DNA of 64,000 nucleotides from an uncultured Microbacterium sp. (GCF_937927635.1 NZ_CALBRW010000016.1:124001-188000), one strand, 5' to 3'; positions 1 to 9,821 are shown, counted from the first letter of the stretch. Notes: generated from the sequence alone by a model not told the origin. Program-made: numbers and translations.

Positions 1-541
1 CGCTCTGCAGCATCGCGGCCACGCCGATGCCGATCAGGATCAGCCTGGTGCCGGCGAATCCGCCGCGGTTGGCGAGCAGGTAGATGATCAGCGCCGTCGT
101 GAGCGCTCCGACAAGGGAGAGGATGCCCACCACCGGGCCGGTCGCCGACAGCACGACGATGCCGAAGACCGCCGCCGCGCTCGCACCCTCGGAGATGCCG
201 ATGATGTCGGGGGATGCCAGCGGGTTGCGCAGCATGGTCTGGAAGGTGACGCCCGCGATGCCGAACGCGCTCCCGGCCAGCACGGCCAGCACGGTGCGGG
301 GCAGACGCAGTTCTCCGACGGTGAAGGAGGCGCCAGGAACCTGCCGGCCCAGGATCACCTGCAGCACTTCACCGGGCCCGTAGAACGTGTTGCCGACCAT
401 GAGTGCGATGGACGCCAGCGCGAGCACCAGCGCGCCCAGCACGATGCTCGCCGTGGCGTGACGGCGGTGCCGACGGCGCCGCCCGGCGATGATGACGGCG
501 GCGGCGCGGGGGCGCTGAGCCGGTCGAAGCGTCGCGCTCAC
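1..541 (-). CDS. FecCD-family iron-siderophore ABC permease (partial)
   Basis: Membrane permease of an iron-siderophore importer; the 3' end lies beyond the left edge. The visible 180 codons open with a basic cytoplasmic leader, then a hydrophobic helix (VLGALVLALASIALMVG), a GxxRLPR-type segment (ELRLPRTVLAVLAG) and the family motif FQTMLRNPLASPDIIG. GTG at 541-539 is the likely start because it overlaps the stop of the upstream permease by 4 bases (GTGA), as in a translationally coupled operon. It would form the membrane channel with the permease at 538-1578, take substrate from the lipoprotein at 1575-2597, and be powered by an ATPase presumably encoded further left. Confidence 0.93.
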   Translation of the reverse strand, partial: MSATLRPAQRPRAAAVIIAGRRRRHRRHATASIVLGALVLALASIALMVGNTFYGPGEVLQVILGRQVPGASFTVGELRLPRTVLAVLAGSAFGIAGVTFQTMLRNPLASPDIIGISEGASAAAVFGIVVLSATGPVVGILSLVGALTTALIIYLLANRGGFAGTRLILIGIGVAAMLQS

Positions 542-1578
542 AGCTCCCGCACCTTCTGCCTGCGCACGATCCAGATGAAGAACGGCGCGCCGATCACCGC
601 GGTGACGATGCCCACCTGCAGCTCCTCCTCGGCGGCCACCACGCGGCCCACCACGTCGGCGGCCAGCAGCAGCACAGCGCCGGTCATGGCCGACAGCGGC
701 AGCAGCCACCGGTGGTCGGTGCCCACCAGCATCCGGCACAGATGCGGGATGACGAGCCCGACGAACCCGATCGGACCGGCGATGGCGGTGGCGGCGCCCG
801 CCAGCAGCACGGCGCCGAGGGCTGAGATCAACCGGGTGCGGAACACGTTCTCGCCCAGCCCCGCGGCCAGCTCGTCACCGAGGGCGAGCGAGTTCATGCC
901 ACGCGCACAGGCCAGCAGCAGCAGCGCGCCGATGCCGAGCACGGGGGCCAGCACGCCGATCTTGGCCCAGTCGGCACCGCCGACGCCGCCGATCTGCCAG
1001 GCCTGCCACGCCTGCAGCAGATCCACGCGGGGAAGCATGACGGCGCTGATCAGCGAGACGAAGGCCGCCGAGGTCGCGGCCCCCGCGAGCGTGAGCTTGA
1101 GCGGCGTCGCACCACCGCGGCCCAGCGACCCGACGGCGTAGACGAAGACCGCGGCGATGGCCGCGCCGACGACGGCCATGGCGATCTGCCCCCACGCCCC
1201 GGTGAGGCCGAAGAACGCCAGTCCCGTGACGACCGCCAGCGAAGCGCCGCCGGTCACGCCGAGGATGCCCGGGTCGGCGATGGGATTGCGGGTGACGGCC
1301 TGCATGGCGGTGCCGGACATCGCCAGCGCCGCTCCGACGAGGATGGCCAGCACCGTGCGCGGCACGCGCTTGAGCACCGCGGCCTGCGCGAGCGTCGCGT
1401 CGTGCCCGGTGATGCCGGCGAGGATGTCGTCAGGGCTGACCGTGCGCATGCCGAACGACACCGAGACGACGGCGAGCGCGACGAGCGCCGCGCACCCCGC
1501 GAGAACCCACAGGACGCGCACCGGGATCGGACGCCGCGCGACGGCGGCATCCGATCCGATCGATGCGGCGACGCTCAC
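538..1578 (-). CDS. FecCD-family iron-siderophore ABC permease
   Basis: Second permease of the iron-siderophore importer, 346 residues, the usual length for FecCD/BtuC proteins. It shows RVPRTVLAILVGAALAMSG, the motif MQAVTRNPIADPGILG, many hydrophobic helices and the late motif GPIGFVGLVIPHLCRM, all typical of the family. The start is GTG at 1578, which overlaps the stop of the binding-protein gene by 4 bases; a longer reading exists upstream but runs through the end of that gene. The partner permease follows with another 4-base overlap. Expression is probably iron-repressed through the box at 2632-2650. Confidence 0.95.
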   Translation of the reverse strand: MSVAASIGSDAAVARRPIPVRVLWVLAGCAALVALAVVSVSFGMRTVSPDDILAGITGHDATLAQAAVLKRVPRTVLAILVGAALAMSGTAMQAVTRNPIADPGILGVTGGASLAVVTGLAFFGLTGAWGQIAMAVVGAAIAAVFVYAVGSLGRGGATPLKLTLAGAATSAAFVSLISAVMLPRVDLLQAWQAWQIGGVGGADWAKIGVLAPVLGIGALLLLACARGMNSLALGDELAAGLGENVFRTRLISALGAVLLAGAATAIAGPIGFVGLVIPHLCRMLVGTDHRWLLPLSAMTGAVLLLAADVVGRVVAAEEELQVGIVTAVIGAPFFIWIVRRQKVREL

Positions 1579-2597
1579 TTCTCGAGCGGCGCGGCCAGCA
1601 GGGCGAAGTACCTGTCGAGGCCCCACGGGATCGACAGCGGGGACGGGTTGGCGGATGCCGCCAGCGGGGTGGCGTTGGGCAGGATCGCGACGTGGCCCGC
1701 GGCGATGGCGGGGATCTTCGACAGCAGCGGGTCGGCCTGCAGCGTCGCCAGCGTGGTGTCATCGCCGTAGGCGACGAACAGGTCGACGTCGTTCAGCTCA
1801 TCGGCCTTCTCTGCGCTGACGGTGAGGTAGAACTCCTTGCTGTCGGCGTGCTTCTGCACGATCTCGGGCATCGGGAGACCGGCCTGCTGCAGGAAGCCGG
1901 GCCGGGTGTCGGCCGCGGTGTAGTAGCCGATCTGGCTGAGGTCGCTGGGGTCGAGAGAGGCGAACAGCACCTTCTTGTCCTTCAGGATGCTGTGCGCGTC
2001 GAGCGCGGCCTGGGTCTGCGCGTGCAGGTCCTCGATGAGCTTCTCGCCCTCGGCGGCCTTGCCGATGGCCTCGGCGTTCATGGTGATCATGTCGTCGACG
2101 GAGGTGCCCCAGGCGGTCTTCGGGTACGCGACGACGGGCGCGATCTTCGAGAGCGTCTCGTACTCCTCCTTCGTCAGCCCGGAGTATGCGGCGAGGATCA
2201 CATCCGGGTGCGTGTCGGCGACGGCCTCGTAGTCGATGCCGTCGGTCTCGTCGAACAGCACCGGCGTCTTCGCGCCCAGGTCCTTCAGCTTGTCCTCGAC
2301 CCACGGCAGCACGCCGTTGTCGTCGTCGTCGCCCCAGGTGGCCTTGCTCATGCCGACCGGCACGACGCCCAGCGCCAGCGGCACCTCATGGTTGGCCCAC
2401 GCGACAGTCGCGATGCGCTCGGGCTTCTTCTGGATCGTGGTCTCGCCGTACACGTGTTTGATCGTGACGGGGAAGGCGGAGTCGGATGCCGAGTTCGCCG
2501 AGCCCTGCGAGTCGGCGGTGGCCGCGGGCGAGCAGGCGGCGAGTCCGAGGGCGAGCGCGGCCGCCGCAGTGGCGGCGAGAAGGCGGGAGAGGCGCAC
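1575..2597 (-). CDS. Iron-siderophore ABC transporter substrate-binding lipoprotein
   Basis: Extracytoplasmic siderophore-binding protein of 340 residues. The N-terminus is a lipoprotein signal with lipobox LAAC around residue 21, followed by a Ser/Ala-rich linker. The body has the FepB/FhuD-type fold signatures: a TIKHVYGETTIQKKPERIAT start and alternating helical and strand segments with VILAAYSGLTKEEY. It is the first gene of a three-gene run with the permeases at 538-1578 and 1-541, and it sits just downstream of an iron box. The substrate siderophore cannot be told from sequence. Confidence 0.94.
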   Translation of the reverse strand: MRLSRLLAATAAAALALGLAACSPAATADSQGSANSASDSAFPVTIKHVYGETTIQKKPERIATVAWANHEVPLALGVVPVGMSKATWGDDDDNGVLPWVEDKLKDLGAKTPVLFDETDGIDYEAVADTHPDVILAAYSGLTKEEYETLSKIAPVVAYPKTAWGTSVDDMITMNAEAIGKAAEGEKLIEDLHAQTQAALDAHSILKDKKVLFASLDPSDLSQIGYYTAADTRPGFLQQAGLPMPEIVQKHADSKEFYLTVSAEKADELNDVDLFVAYGDDTTLATLQADPLLSKIPAIAAGHVAILPNATPLAASANPSPLSIPWGLDRYFALLAAPLEK

Positions 2598-2631
2598 AGC
2601 AGTGCCTTTCGTGGAGGTCGGGGGATCAGGC

Positions 2632-2650
2632 TTAGGTAAGCCTTACTTAA
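2632..2650 (-). promoter_or_regulatory. DtxR/IdeR-type iron box
   Basis: The 19-mer TTAGGTAAGCCTTACTTAA matches the DtxR/IdeR operator consensus TTAGGTTAGGCTAACCTAA at 15 of 19 positions, and the palindrome extends on the right into AACCTAA. It lies 35 bases upstream of the binding-lipoprotein start. By family knowledge, Fe(II)-loaded DtxR/IdeR would repress the importer here. Confidence 0.85.
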
Positions 2651-2701
2651 CCTAACATCCACCCAGGTGCACTCCGCAAGCCCCGTGTTCTGCGGGCGGG
2701 A

Positions 2702-3742
2702 TCAGCGCGAGCGAAGCGGGGAACGGCGAGAGGAGGGCCGCGACTCCTCGGGCGCCAGGATGCACAGCAGCTGCGTGAGCGTGGACAGCCAGAGCAGCGC
2801 GAGACCCACGACCACGGCCTCGAGTCCCGCGACCGGCAGCACGTGCGCGGCGAACGTCAGGAGCACGGCCACGAGCACCAGCACCACCAGCGCGATGGTC
2901 AGCGCGCGCAGCATCCGCAGCTCCCCCATCAGCACCGTCGTCATGACGACTCCGGCGAGGATCATGCCCAGGGCGGCGAACGCGGCGACGGCGTGCGGCA
3001 GCGGCACCTCGTTCAGCGGCAGCAGGCCCACCGCGGCCAGGCCGAGCCCGGCGCCCGCCCAGGCGATGACGACGACGGCGATGCCGCGCAGCGCCGCATC
3101 CCCCAGCATCCGGTGCAGGTCGCGCCCCAGGTATGAGCCGGTGGTCGCGACGAGGAGTCCGGCCATGATGACCGTGCCGTTGAACGCCCAACCGTGCGTG
3201 CCGATGCCGAGATCCGAGAAGCTGCGACTCCACCAGGCGGGATCGGATGCCGTGAGCATGGCGAACAGCGTGCCGATGATCAGGAACGCGAACATCAGCG
3301 ACGCGATGTCGCGGGTGGTCAGGCGGATGCCGGTGCGGAACGCGAACCGCCCGCCGAGCGCGGCGGCGATGCCGGTGAACACGCCGCCGCCGATGGCCGG
3401 GAGCTCCAGACCCTGCAGCCCGGTGGCCAGCACTTCGCCGGCCAGCAGCACGCCCAGGCCGGTCACCCCGGCGAGCGCGGCGCCCACGGCGACACCGCTG
3501 ATGTCGGACACCAGCGCCTGCCAGCGCGGCATCGGCGTCGTCTCGCCGGATCTGTGCATCCGACCGCTGACGACGAACGCACCCGCGGCGATCACGCCCG
3601 CCATCAGCGCCACCGGGATCAGCACCGAGCCGTCGCCGCTGAACGGCCGCGCCGCGCCCCACAGCACGGCGGTGCCGGCGAGCAGGCCGACCGCGAAGCA
3701 CACGGCGGTCGCCCACAGCATCCGCTCCTGCTCGCGCAGCAT
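2702..3742 (-). CDS. Multi-pass membrane protein, DUF998/Frag1-like
   Basis: Integral membrane protein of about 346 residues with roughly ten hydrophobic segments, such as WATAVCFAVGLLAGTAVLW near the start and GLEAVVVGLALLWLSTLTQ near the end. The middle part (SDLGIGTHGWAFNGTVIMAG) resembles DUF998/Frag1-like membrane proteins, whose role is not established. ATG at 3742 places the first helix directly after a short charged leader; GTG at 3757 is an alternative. Reading further upstream would overlap the divergent deoD gene. The C-terminus is Arg/Ser-rich. No operon partner is visible. Confidence 0.75.
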   Translation of the reverse strand: MLREQERMLWATAVCFAVGLLAGTAVLWGAARPFSGDGSVLIPVALMAGVIAAGAFVVSGRMHRSGETTPMPRWQALVSDISGVAVGAALAGVTGLGVLLAGEVLATGLQGLELPAIGGGVFTGIAAALGGRFAFRTGIRLTTRDIASLMFAFLIIGTLFAMLTASDPAWWSRSFSDLGIGTHGWAFNGTVIMAGLLVATTGSYLGRDLHRMLGDAALRGIAVVVIAWAGAGLGLAAVGLLPLNEVPLPHAVAAFAALGMILAGVVMTTVLMGELRMLRALTIALVVLVLVAVLLTFAAHVLPVAGLEAVVVGLALLWLSTLTQLLCILAPEESRPSSRRSPLRSR

Positions 3743-3797
3743 CCGCTCGACGTCCACGACTTCATGCAACCACCACCCGGCGACATACGCTGGGATC

Positions 3798-4508
3798 ATG
3801 AGCACGCACATCGCCGCCGCGCCGGGTGAGATCGCCCCCATCGTCCTGTTCCCCGGAGACCCGCTGCGGGCGAAGTGGATCGCCGAGAACTTCCTCTCGG
3901 GCGCGACGCTGTACAGCGAGGTGCGCGGGATGCTGGGCTTCACCGGCACCTGGAACGGGCACGCGGTGTCGGTGCAGGGCTCGGGCATGGGGCAGCCGTC
4001 GATGTCGATCTACGCCAACGAGCTGTTCGACTCCTACGACGTGCAGACCATCGTGCGCGTGGGCTCGTGCGGCGGGTTGACCGAGAAGGTCGCGATGCGC
4101 GACATCATCATCGCCAACGGCGCCTGCACGGATTCCGGCATCAACCGTCAGCGCTTCCACGGGCTGGACTACGCCCCGGTGGCGGACTTCTCGCTGCTGC
4201 GGGCGGCTGTGGAGGCGTCGGAATCGCTGACGCTGGATGCTGCGGTGCACGTCGGCCTGCTGTACTCGAGCGACCAGTTCTACACCACCCGGCCCGAGCT
4301 CACCGAGCCGCTGGTCGCGCACGGCGCGCTGGGCGTGGAGATGGAGACCAGCGCGCTGTACACGCTGGCCGCCTATCGGAGTCGCCGCGCGTTGAGCATC
4401 TGCACGGTGTCGGACCACCTGGTCACGCACGAGGAGACCACCGCGCAGGAGCGCGAGCAGACCTTCGGCGACATGATCGAGATCGCGCTGCGCGCGGCGA
4501 CCGCCTGA
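3798..4508 (+). CDS. deoD: Purine-nucleoside phosphorylase, DeoD type
   Basis: Cytoplasmic enzyme that splits purine (deoxy)nucleosides with phosphate to the free base and (deoxy)ribose-1-phosphate in purine salvage. The 236-residue product has the length of the hexameric DeoD class and its signatures: PIVLFPGDPLRAKWIAENFL, GSGMGQPSMSIY, RVGSCGG (phosphate and ribose site) and the nucleoside-binding segment GVEMETSALY, ending with the conserved SDHL. ATG at 3798 is the start because the DeoD N-terminus begins here; a long in-frame extension upstream is antisense to the membrane-protein gene. It is transcribed divergently from that gene. Confidence 0.96.
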   Translation: MSTHIAAAPGEIAPIVLFPGDPLRAKWIAENFLSGATLYSEVRGMLGFTGTWNGHAVSVQGSGMGQPSMSIYANELFDSYDVQTIVRVGSCGGLTEKVAMRDIIIANGACTDSGINRQRFHGLDYAPVADFSLLRAAVEASESLTLDAAVHVGLLYSSDQFYTTRPELTEPLVAHGALGVEMETSALYTLAAYRSRRALSICTVSDHLVTHEETTAQEREQTFGDMIEIALRAATA

Positions 4509-4590
4509 CGGGTAGCCTGCTCTGCTCTCGGGCAGGTGGCTCATGCCCGTCTCGCACCGCCCGCGAGGGCTGCGCGACTACCGTTGACGC

Positions 4591-5628
4591 ATGCGCTTCC
4601 CCACCGCGATCCGCTCCGCACGCCGCGCCCCGCTGCTGCAGGTGCTGAAGTCGGCCGCGGCCACGATCACGGCCTGGCTGCTCGCGGGCTGGCTGATCCC
4701 GGGGCCACTGCCGGTGTTCGCGGCGATCGCCGCACTGCTGGTGGTGCAGCCGAGTGTCAACCAGTCGCTGTCGAAGGCGCTGGAGCGCAGCGCAGGCGTG
4801 ATCATCGGCGTGATCATCGCGGTGCTGCTGACGCTGGTGCTGGGCGCGCAGAGCTGGGTCGTGCTGGCCGCCGTGGTCGTGGCACTGCTGATCGCGTGGG
4901 CCATGCGCGCCTCCACCGGCACCGCCAACCAGGTCGCCATCTCGGCCGTGCTGGTGCTCGCGCTGGGAGCCTCGAACCCCGACTACGCTCTCGACCGCAT
5001 CATCGAGACGCTGATCGGCGCCGCGGTCGGGTTCATCATCAACGTGGCGATCGTGCCGCCGGTGCTCACCGCCCCGGCACGGCGCGACGTCGGGATGCTG
5101 GGCCGTGAGCTCGCCGCATCCCTGGACCGCCTCGCCGCAGCGCTGCCCGTCGCGCGCACCGCGCCGCAGCTGCAGGAGCTGATGCTGGAGGCGCGGCTGC
5201 TGCGGCCCATGAAGGATGCAGCCGAGGCGTCTCTCACCGCCGCCGAGGACTCTCTCGCCCTCAACCCGCGCCGCGGACAGCACCGCGACGATCTGGTCGA
5301 GCTGCGCGAGCTGTTCGACCGGCTCTCCCCCGTGGTGACCCAGGTGATCGGCATGACCCGCGCCTATTTCGACCACTACGAGGATTCGCTCGCCGTCGAT
5401 CCCGCGGTGGCCGCGATCGCCGAGCAGCTGCGCCGTGCCGGGCACGACGCCCGACTAGCCGTGCAGACCGCCGACGCCGCGCCCGAACCCGAGGCGATGA
5501 CGTCGGTGATCCCGGCACTCACCACCCCGCTGACGGTGCGCCCTCCGGCATCCGATCACTGGATCCTGGTCGGCTCGCTCATGGAGGATCTGCGCCGCAT
5601 CCACGACGAACTGCGCCACGAGGCCTGA
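4591..5628 (+). CDS. FUSC-family (aromatic acid exporter-like) membrane protein
   Basis: Membrane protein of 345 residues. The first half has about six helices, including AAATITAWLLAGWLIPG, ALERSAGVIIGVIIAVLLTLV and LIGAAVGFIINVAIVPPV. The second half is a soluble alpha-helical domain with long amphipathic stretches, the layout of FUSC/ArAE proteins (aromatic acid or small-molecule exporters). The motif VVQPSVNQSLSKALER and its spacing to the next helix fit this family. The substrate cannot be told. It is followed by the helicase gene after 87 bases. Confidence 0.85.
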   Translation: MRFPTAIRSARRAPLLQVLKSAAATITAWLLAGWLIPGPLPVFAAIAALLVVQPSVNQSLSKALERSAGVIIGVIIAVLLTLVLGAQSWVVLAAVVVALLIAWAMRASTGTANQVAISAVLVLALGASNPDYALDRIIETLIGAAVGFIINVAIVPPVLTAPARRDVGMLGRELAASLDRLAAALPVARTAPQLQELMLEARLLRPMKDAAEASLTAAEDSLALNPRRGQHRDDLVELRELFDRLSPVVTQVIGMTRAYFDHYEDSLAVDPAVAAIAEQLRRAGHDARLAVQTADAAPEPEAMTSVIPALTTPLTVRPPASDHWILVGSLMEDLRRIHDELRHEA

Positions 5629-5715
5629 AAGCGACCGTCGACAGTTCCGTGTGAGTGTCCGGCGCCGGGCCCCCCTCCGGATGCGGGGAGCACGGCGTGA
5701 AAGGATCGAGGCATC

Positions 5716-8193
5716 ATGCTTCTCGATCCCGCTCCTGTCCGTGACGCCGATCCGGATGCCGTGTACATGGCGTTCGTGGAATGGGCGGAGTCGACCGGCA
5801 TCAGCCTCTACCCCGCGCAGGACGAGGCGGTCATCGAGATCGTCTCTGGCCAGAACCTGATCCTGTCCACGCCGACGGGCACGGGCAAGTCGCTCGTGGC
5901 CGTCGGGGCGCACTTCGCCGCGCTGGCTTCTGGTCGCCGCACGTACTACACGGCACCCATCAAGGCGCTGGTCAGCGAGAAGTTCTTCAGCCTGGTCGAC
6001 ATCTTCGGTGCGGCGAACGTGGGGATGGTCACCGGCGACTCGTCGGTCAACGCGGATGCCCCGATCGTGTGCTGCACGGCCGAGATCCTCGCCAACCTCG
6101 CACTGCGCGAGGGGCCGGATGCCGACGTCGGCCAGGTCGTGATGGACGAGTTCCACTTCTACGGCGACCCCGATCGCGGCTGGGCCTGGCAGGTGCCGCT
6201 GCTCACGCTGCCGCAGGCGCAGTTCATCCTGATGTCGGCCACCCTCGGGGACGTGACGTCACTGGCATCCGATCTGACCCGCCGCACGGGGCGGGAGACG
6301 GCGGTGGTGACCGGCGTCGACCGCCCCGTGCCGCTGCACTTCTTCTACGAGACGACGCCCATCCACGAGACCATCGACGATCTGCTGCACACGGACCGCG
6401 CGCCGGTGTACATCGTGCACTTCTCGCAGGCCGCGGCCATGGAGCGCGCGCAGGCGCTGGCCAGCGCGAAGGTCGCGACCCGCGAGCAGCGCGACGCGAT
6501 CGCCGAGCTGATCGGCGGATTCCGGTTCACCACCGCGTTCGGCAAGACCCTGTCAAGGCTGCTGCGGATGGGCATCGGCGTGCACCACGCGGGGATGCTG
6601 CCTAAGTACCGCCGCCTGGTGGAGCAGCTCGCGCAGCGCGGGATGCTCCGGGTGATCTGCGGCACGGACACCCTGGGCGTCGGCATCAACGTGCCCATCC
6701 GCACGGTGCTGCTGACGGCTCTCACGAAGTTCGACGGGCAGCGGATGCGGCAGCTGAACGCCCGCGAGTTCCACCAGATCGCGGGGCGTGCGGGCCGCGC
6801 CGGATTCGACACCGCCGGTACCGTGGTCGCGCAGGCGCCCGAGCACGAGACCGAGAACCTCGCGGCGATCCGCAAGGCCGGCGACGACCCGAAGAAGAAG
6901 CGCAAGATCATCCGCAAGAAGGCGCCGGACGGATTCGTGTCGTGGGGCGAGCCGTCGTTCCGCAAGCTCATCGACTCCGAGCCCGAGACGCTGACCTCGC
7001 ACATGCAGATCACCAGCGCCATGATGCTCAACGTCATCGCCCGCGGCAGCGATGTCTTCGCCAATATGCGTGCGCTGGTATACGACAATCACGAACCTCG
7101 TTCGAACCAGCGGATGCTGGCGCTGCGCGCCCTCGGGATCTACCGCACACTGCGGGAGTCGGGCGTCGTGGAGAATGACGCGCAGGGCATCCGCCTCACC
7201 GTCGACCTGCAGCCGAACTTCGCGCTGAACCAGCCGCTGTCGCCGTTCGCGCTGGCGGCGTTCGAGCTGCTGGACCCCGAGTCGCCCACGTTCGCACTGG
7301 ACATGATCTCGATCGTGGAGTCGACGCTCGACGACCCCAGGGCGATCCTGTCGCAGCAGGAGTTCATCGCCCGCGGCGAGGCCGTCGCCGCCATGAAGGC
7401 CGAGGGCATCGAGTACGACGAGCGCATGGAGCTGCTCGAGCAGATCACCTGGCCGAAGCCGCTGGAAGAGCTGCTGTCGGCCGCGTTCAGCACGTTCAGC
7501 GCTGCGCAGCCGTGGATCCGCGACTTCGAGCTGCATCCGAAATCCGTCGTGCGCGACATGTACGAGCGAGCCATGTCGTTCGGGGAATATGTCGCGTTCT
7601 ATAAGACCGCACGGTCGGAGGGCGTGGTGCTGCGGTACCTCTCGGATGCCTATCGCGCGGCGTCGCAGACCATCCCCGAGCATCTGAAGACCGAGGAGCT
7701 GCACGATCTCATCGAGTGGCTGGGCGAGTTGGTGCGGCAGGTCGACTCGTCACTGCTGGACGAGTGGACCGAACTGGTCAGCGGCGTTCTCGTCGACCCC
7801 GACGACGAGCCCGTCGTGCCGCCCGCGCCCAAGCGGCTGACCGGCAACACCCGCGCGTTCCGCGTGCTGGTGCGCAACGAGCTGTTCCGCCGCGTGCAGC
7901 TGGCAGCCCGCGAGGACGTCTCCACGCTTGCAGAACTCGACCCGTCATTCGACGGCTGGGACGCGGCGCTGGACGCCTACTTCGCCGAGCACGACGAGAT
8001 CGTCACCGGAGCGGATGCCCGCAGCTCGGCGCTGCTGATCATCGAGGAGGGCGCGGCGGAGTGGCGCGTGCGCCAGATCCTCGACGACCCCGCCGGCGAC
8101 CACGACTGGGGCATCTCGGCCACGGTGGACCTGGCCGCCTCCGACGAGGAGGGCGCCGCCGTCATCCACGTGACGGATGTGGATCGGCTGTAG
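5716..8193 (+). CDS. DEAD/DEAH-box RNA helicase with C-terminal DUF3516-like region
   Basis: Superfamily 2 helicase of 825 residues, probably acting on RNA. Visible motifs are Walker A TPTGTGKS (residues 52-59), TAPIKALVSEKF (Ia), DEFH Walker B (144-147), SAT (III) and QIAGRAGRAG (VI). A Lys-rich patch (DPKKKRKIIRKKAPD) follows the helicase core, as in actinobacterial proteins with a C-terminal DUF3516 domain. The long helical C-terminal half agrees with that family. Related actinobacterial helicases are linked to RNA metabolism; the exact role here is unknown. The start at ATG 5716 follows a purine-rich stretch (GGATCGAGG). Confidence 0.9.
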   Translation: MLLDPAPVRDADPDAVYMAFVEWAESTGISLYPAQDEAVIEIVSGQNLILSTPTGTGKSLVAVGAHFAALASGRRTYYTAPIKALVSEKFFSLVDIFGAANVGMVTGDSSVNADAPIVCCTAEILANLALREGPDADVGQVVMDEFHFYGDPDRGWAWQVPLLTLPQAQFILMSATLGDVTSLASDLTRRTGRETAVVTGVDRPVPLHFFYETTPIHETIDDLLHTDRAPVYIVHFSQAAAMERAQALASAKVATREQRDAIAELIGGFRFTTAFGKTLSRLLRMGIGVHHAGMLPKYRRLVEQLAQRGMLRVICGTDTLGVGINVPIRTVLLTALTKFDGQRMRQLNAREFHQIAGRAGRAGFDTAGTVVAQAPEHETENLAAIRKAGDDPKKKRKIIRKKAPDGFVSWGEPSFRKLIDSEPETLTSHMQITSAMMLNVIARGSDVFANMRALVYDNHEPRSNQRMLALRALGIYRTLRESGVVENDAQGIRLTVDLQPNFALNQPLSPFALAAFELLDPESPTFALDMISIVESTLDDPRAILSQQEFIARGEAVAAMKAEGIEYDERMELLEQITWPKPLEELLSAAFSTFSAAQPWIRDFELHPKSVVRDMYERAMSFGEYVAFYKTARSEGVVLRYLSDAYRAASQTIPEHLKTEELHDLIEWLGELVRQVDSSLLDEWTELVSGVLVDPDDEPVVPPAPKRLTGNTRAFRVLVRNELFRRVQLAAREDVSTLAELDPSFDGWDAALDAYFAEHDEIVTGADARSSALLIIEEGAAEWRVRQILDDPAGDHDWGISATVDLAASDEEGAAVIHVTDVDRL

Positions 8194-8321
8194 CCCGGCT
8201 CACCGGCATCCGCTGCCTGGCGTCTGCTCCCCGGCATCCGGTTTTCTCGGCATCCGTTCCCGTTACAGATCGAGGGCCGACACGGATGCCGAGGTACGAC
8301 GACCGCCCGACCGCCGCCCGC

Positions 8322-9821
8322 TCACCAGGGGCTGGGCTTGTAGTCCTTCAGGAACACGCCGTGCAGGTCGACACCGGCCTCGCCCTGCACGATCGGGTCG
8401 TACACGCGGGCGGCGCCGTCGACCAGGTCGAGCGGGGCGTGGAAGCCCTCCTCGGCCAGGCGCACCTTGGTGTAGTGCGGCCGCTCGTCGGTGATCCAGC
8501 CGGTGTCGACGGCGGTCATCAGGATGCCGTCGGTCTCGAGCATCTCGCCGGCGCTGGTGCGGGTGAGCATGTTCAGTGCGGCCTTGGCCATGTTGGTGTG
8601 CGGATGCCCCGGACCCTTGTACCGGCGGCCGAACTGGCCCTCCATGGCCGACACGTTCACGATGTACTTGCGCCGCGCATCGGATGCCGCCATCGCAGGC
8701 CGCAGCCGGCTGATCAGCAGGAACGGCGCCGTGGTGTTGCACAGCTGCACCTCGAGCATCTCCAGCGGGTCGACCTGGTCGACCGACTGCACCCAGCTGT
8801 TCACGCGCTTGACGTCCGGCACCAGCCCACCGGCGTCGATGGCCGTGCCGTCGGCGTGCTTCGCCAGCGACGAGGATCCCGGCGCCATGGACAGCCGGGT
8901 CAGCTCCTCGGCGGTCAGCGCCTGCCCGCGGCGCTCCGCCACGGTGCCGGCCAGAGCAGCGACCGATAGCAGCGGGTTGGCGTGCACCGACGCCTGCAGC
9001 GCCTCGGGATGCGGATCGGCGGTGTGCCCGAAGGTCTCCATCTCGGGCAGCGGGCCGTCGGGAAGCGGCTGCAGCTCGGCATCCGTCAGCAGAGAATACG
9101 CACCCGGCGAGCGCCGCACGGTCTGCGCGGCGTTGTTGATGAGGATGTCCAGCGGGCCCTGGGCGGCGACCGAGTCGGCCAGCGCGATCACCTGCGCCGG
9201 GTCGCGCAGATCGATGCCGACCACCCGCAGCCGGTGCAGCCAGTCCGCCGAATCCGGCAGCGACGAGAAGCGCCTGACGGCGTCCCGTGGGAATCGGGTG
9301 GTGATGGTCAGGTGCGCACCGTCGCGCAGCAGGCGCAGGGCGATGTGCATGCCGATCTTGGCGCGCCCGCCGGTGAGCAGGGCGCGCTTGCCGGTCAGGT
9401 CGGCGTGCGCGTCGCGCTTGGCGTGGCTGAAGCGCGCGCACTCCGGGCAGAGCTGGTGGTAGAAGGCGTCGACGAGCGTGTACGGCTTCTTGCAGATGTA
9501 GCAGTTGCGGGGCTTGAGCAGCTCCCCCGCGATGGGGGCGTCGATCACGCTCGTGGCCAGGTCGATCCCACGGGTCTCGTCATCGATGCGGTCGGGCGCG
9601 CCGGTGGCCGTGCGCGCGACGACGGCCCGGTCGGCCTCGGACACGGCATCCCGGATCTCCTTGCGGCGCGCGCGCTTGACGGCCTTGAACATGTTCGAGG
9701 TGGCGCGGCGGACGGCGAGGTAGTCCGGATGCTGCTGATCGATCTGATCGAGCTCCGCGAGCACGCGGATGGTGGTGGCGAGATCGTCGGGGTCGATGCC
9801 GGATGCCGGGAACTCGCTCAT
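8322..9821 (-). CDS. SDR-family oxidoreductase with N-terminal helical and zinc-ribbon segment
   Basis: Protein of 499 residues. About 110 N-terminal residues are helical and rich in Arg and Asp. A four-cysteine zinc ribbon (CYIC ... CPEC) follows, then a short-chain dehydrogenase/reductase domain. The SDR part has a Rossmann entry LLTGGRAKIGMHIA (a TGxxxxxG variant), DLRDP, the LINNAAQT motif and a late Ser and Tyr pair. ATG at 9821 is preferred over an upstream in-frame start, which would add an unlike Pro-rich leader close to the divergent peptidase gene. The substrate is unknown; the zinc ribbon before an SDR is unusual. Confidence 0.85.
   Translation of the reverse strand: MSEFPASGIDPDDLATTIRVLAELDQIDQQHPDYLAVRRATSNMFKAVKRARRKEIRDAVSEADRAVVARTATGAPDRIDDETRGIDLATSVIDAPIAGELLKPRNCYICKKPYTLVDAFYHQLCPECARFSHAKRDAHADLTGKRALLTGGRAKIGMHIALRLLRDGAHLTITTRFPRDAVRRFSSLPDSADWLHRLRVVGIDLRDPAQVIALADSVAAQGPLDILINNAAQTVRRSPGAYSLLTDAELQPLPDGPLPEMETFGHTADPHPEALQASVHANPLLSVAALAGTVAERRGQALTAEELTRLSMAPGSSSLAKHADGTAIDAGGLVPDVKRVNSWVQSVDQVDPLEMLEVQLCNTTAPFLLISRLRPAMAASDARRKYIVNVSAMEGQFGRRYKGPGHPHTNMAKAALNMLTRTSAGEMLETDGILMTAVDTGWITDERPHYTKVRLAEEGFHAPLDLVDGAARVYDPIVQGEAGVDLHGVFLKDYKPSPW

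Noticed and set aside
458..1141. Plus-strand reading opposite the FecCD permeases
   Set aside because: Ser/Ala/Pro-rich shadow frame; the minus strand encodes clear permeases.
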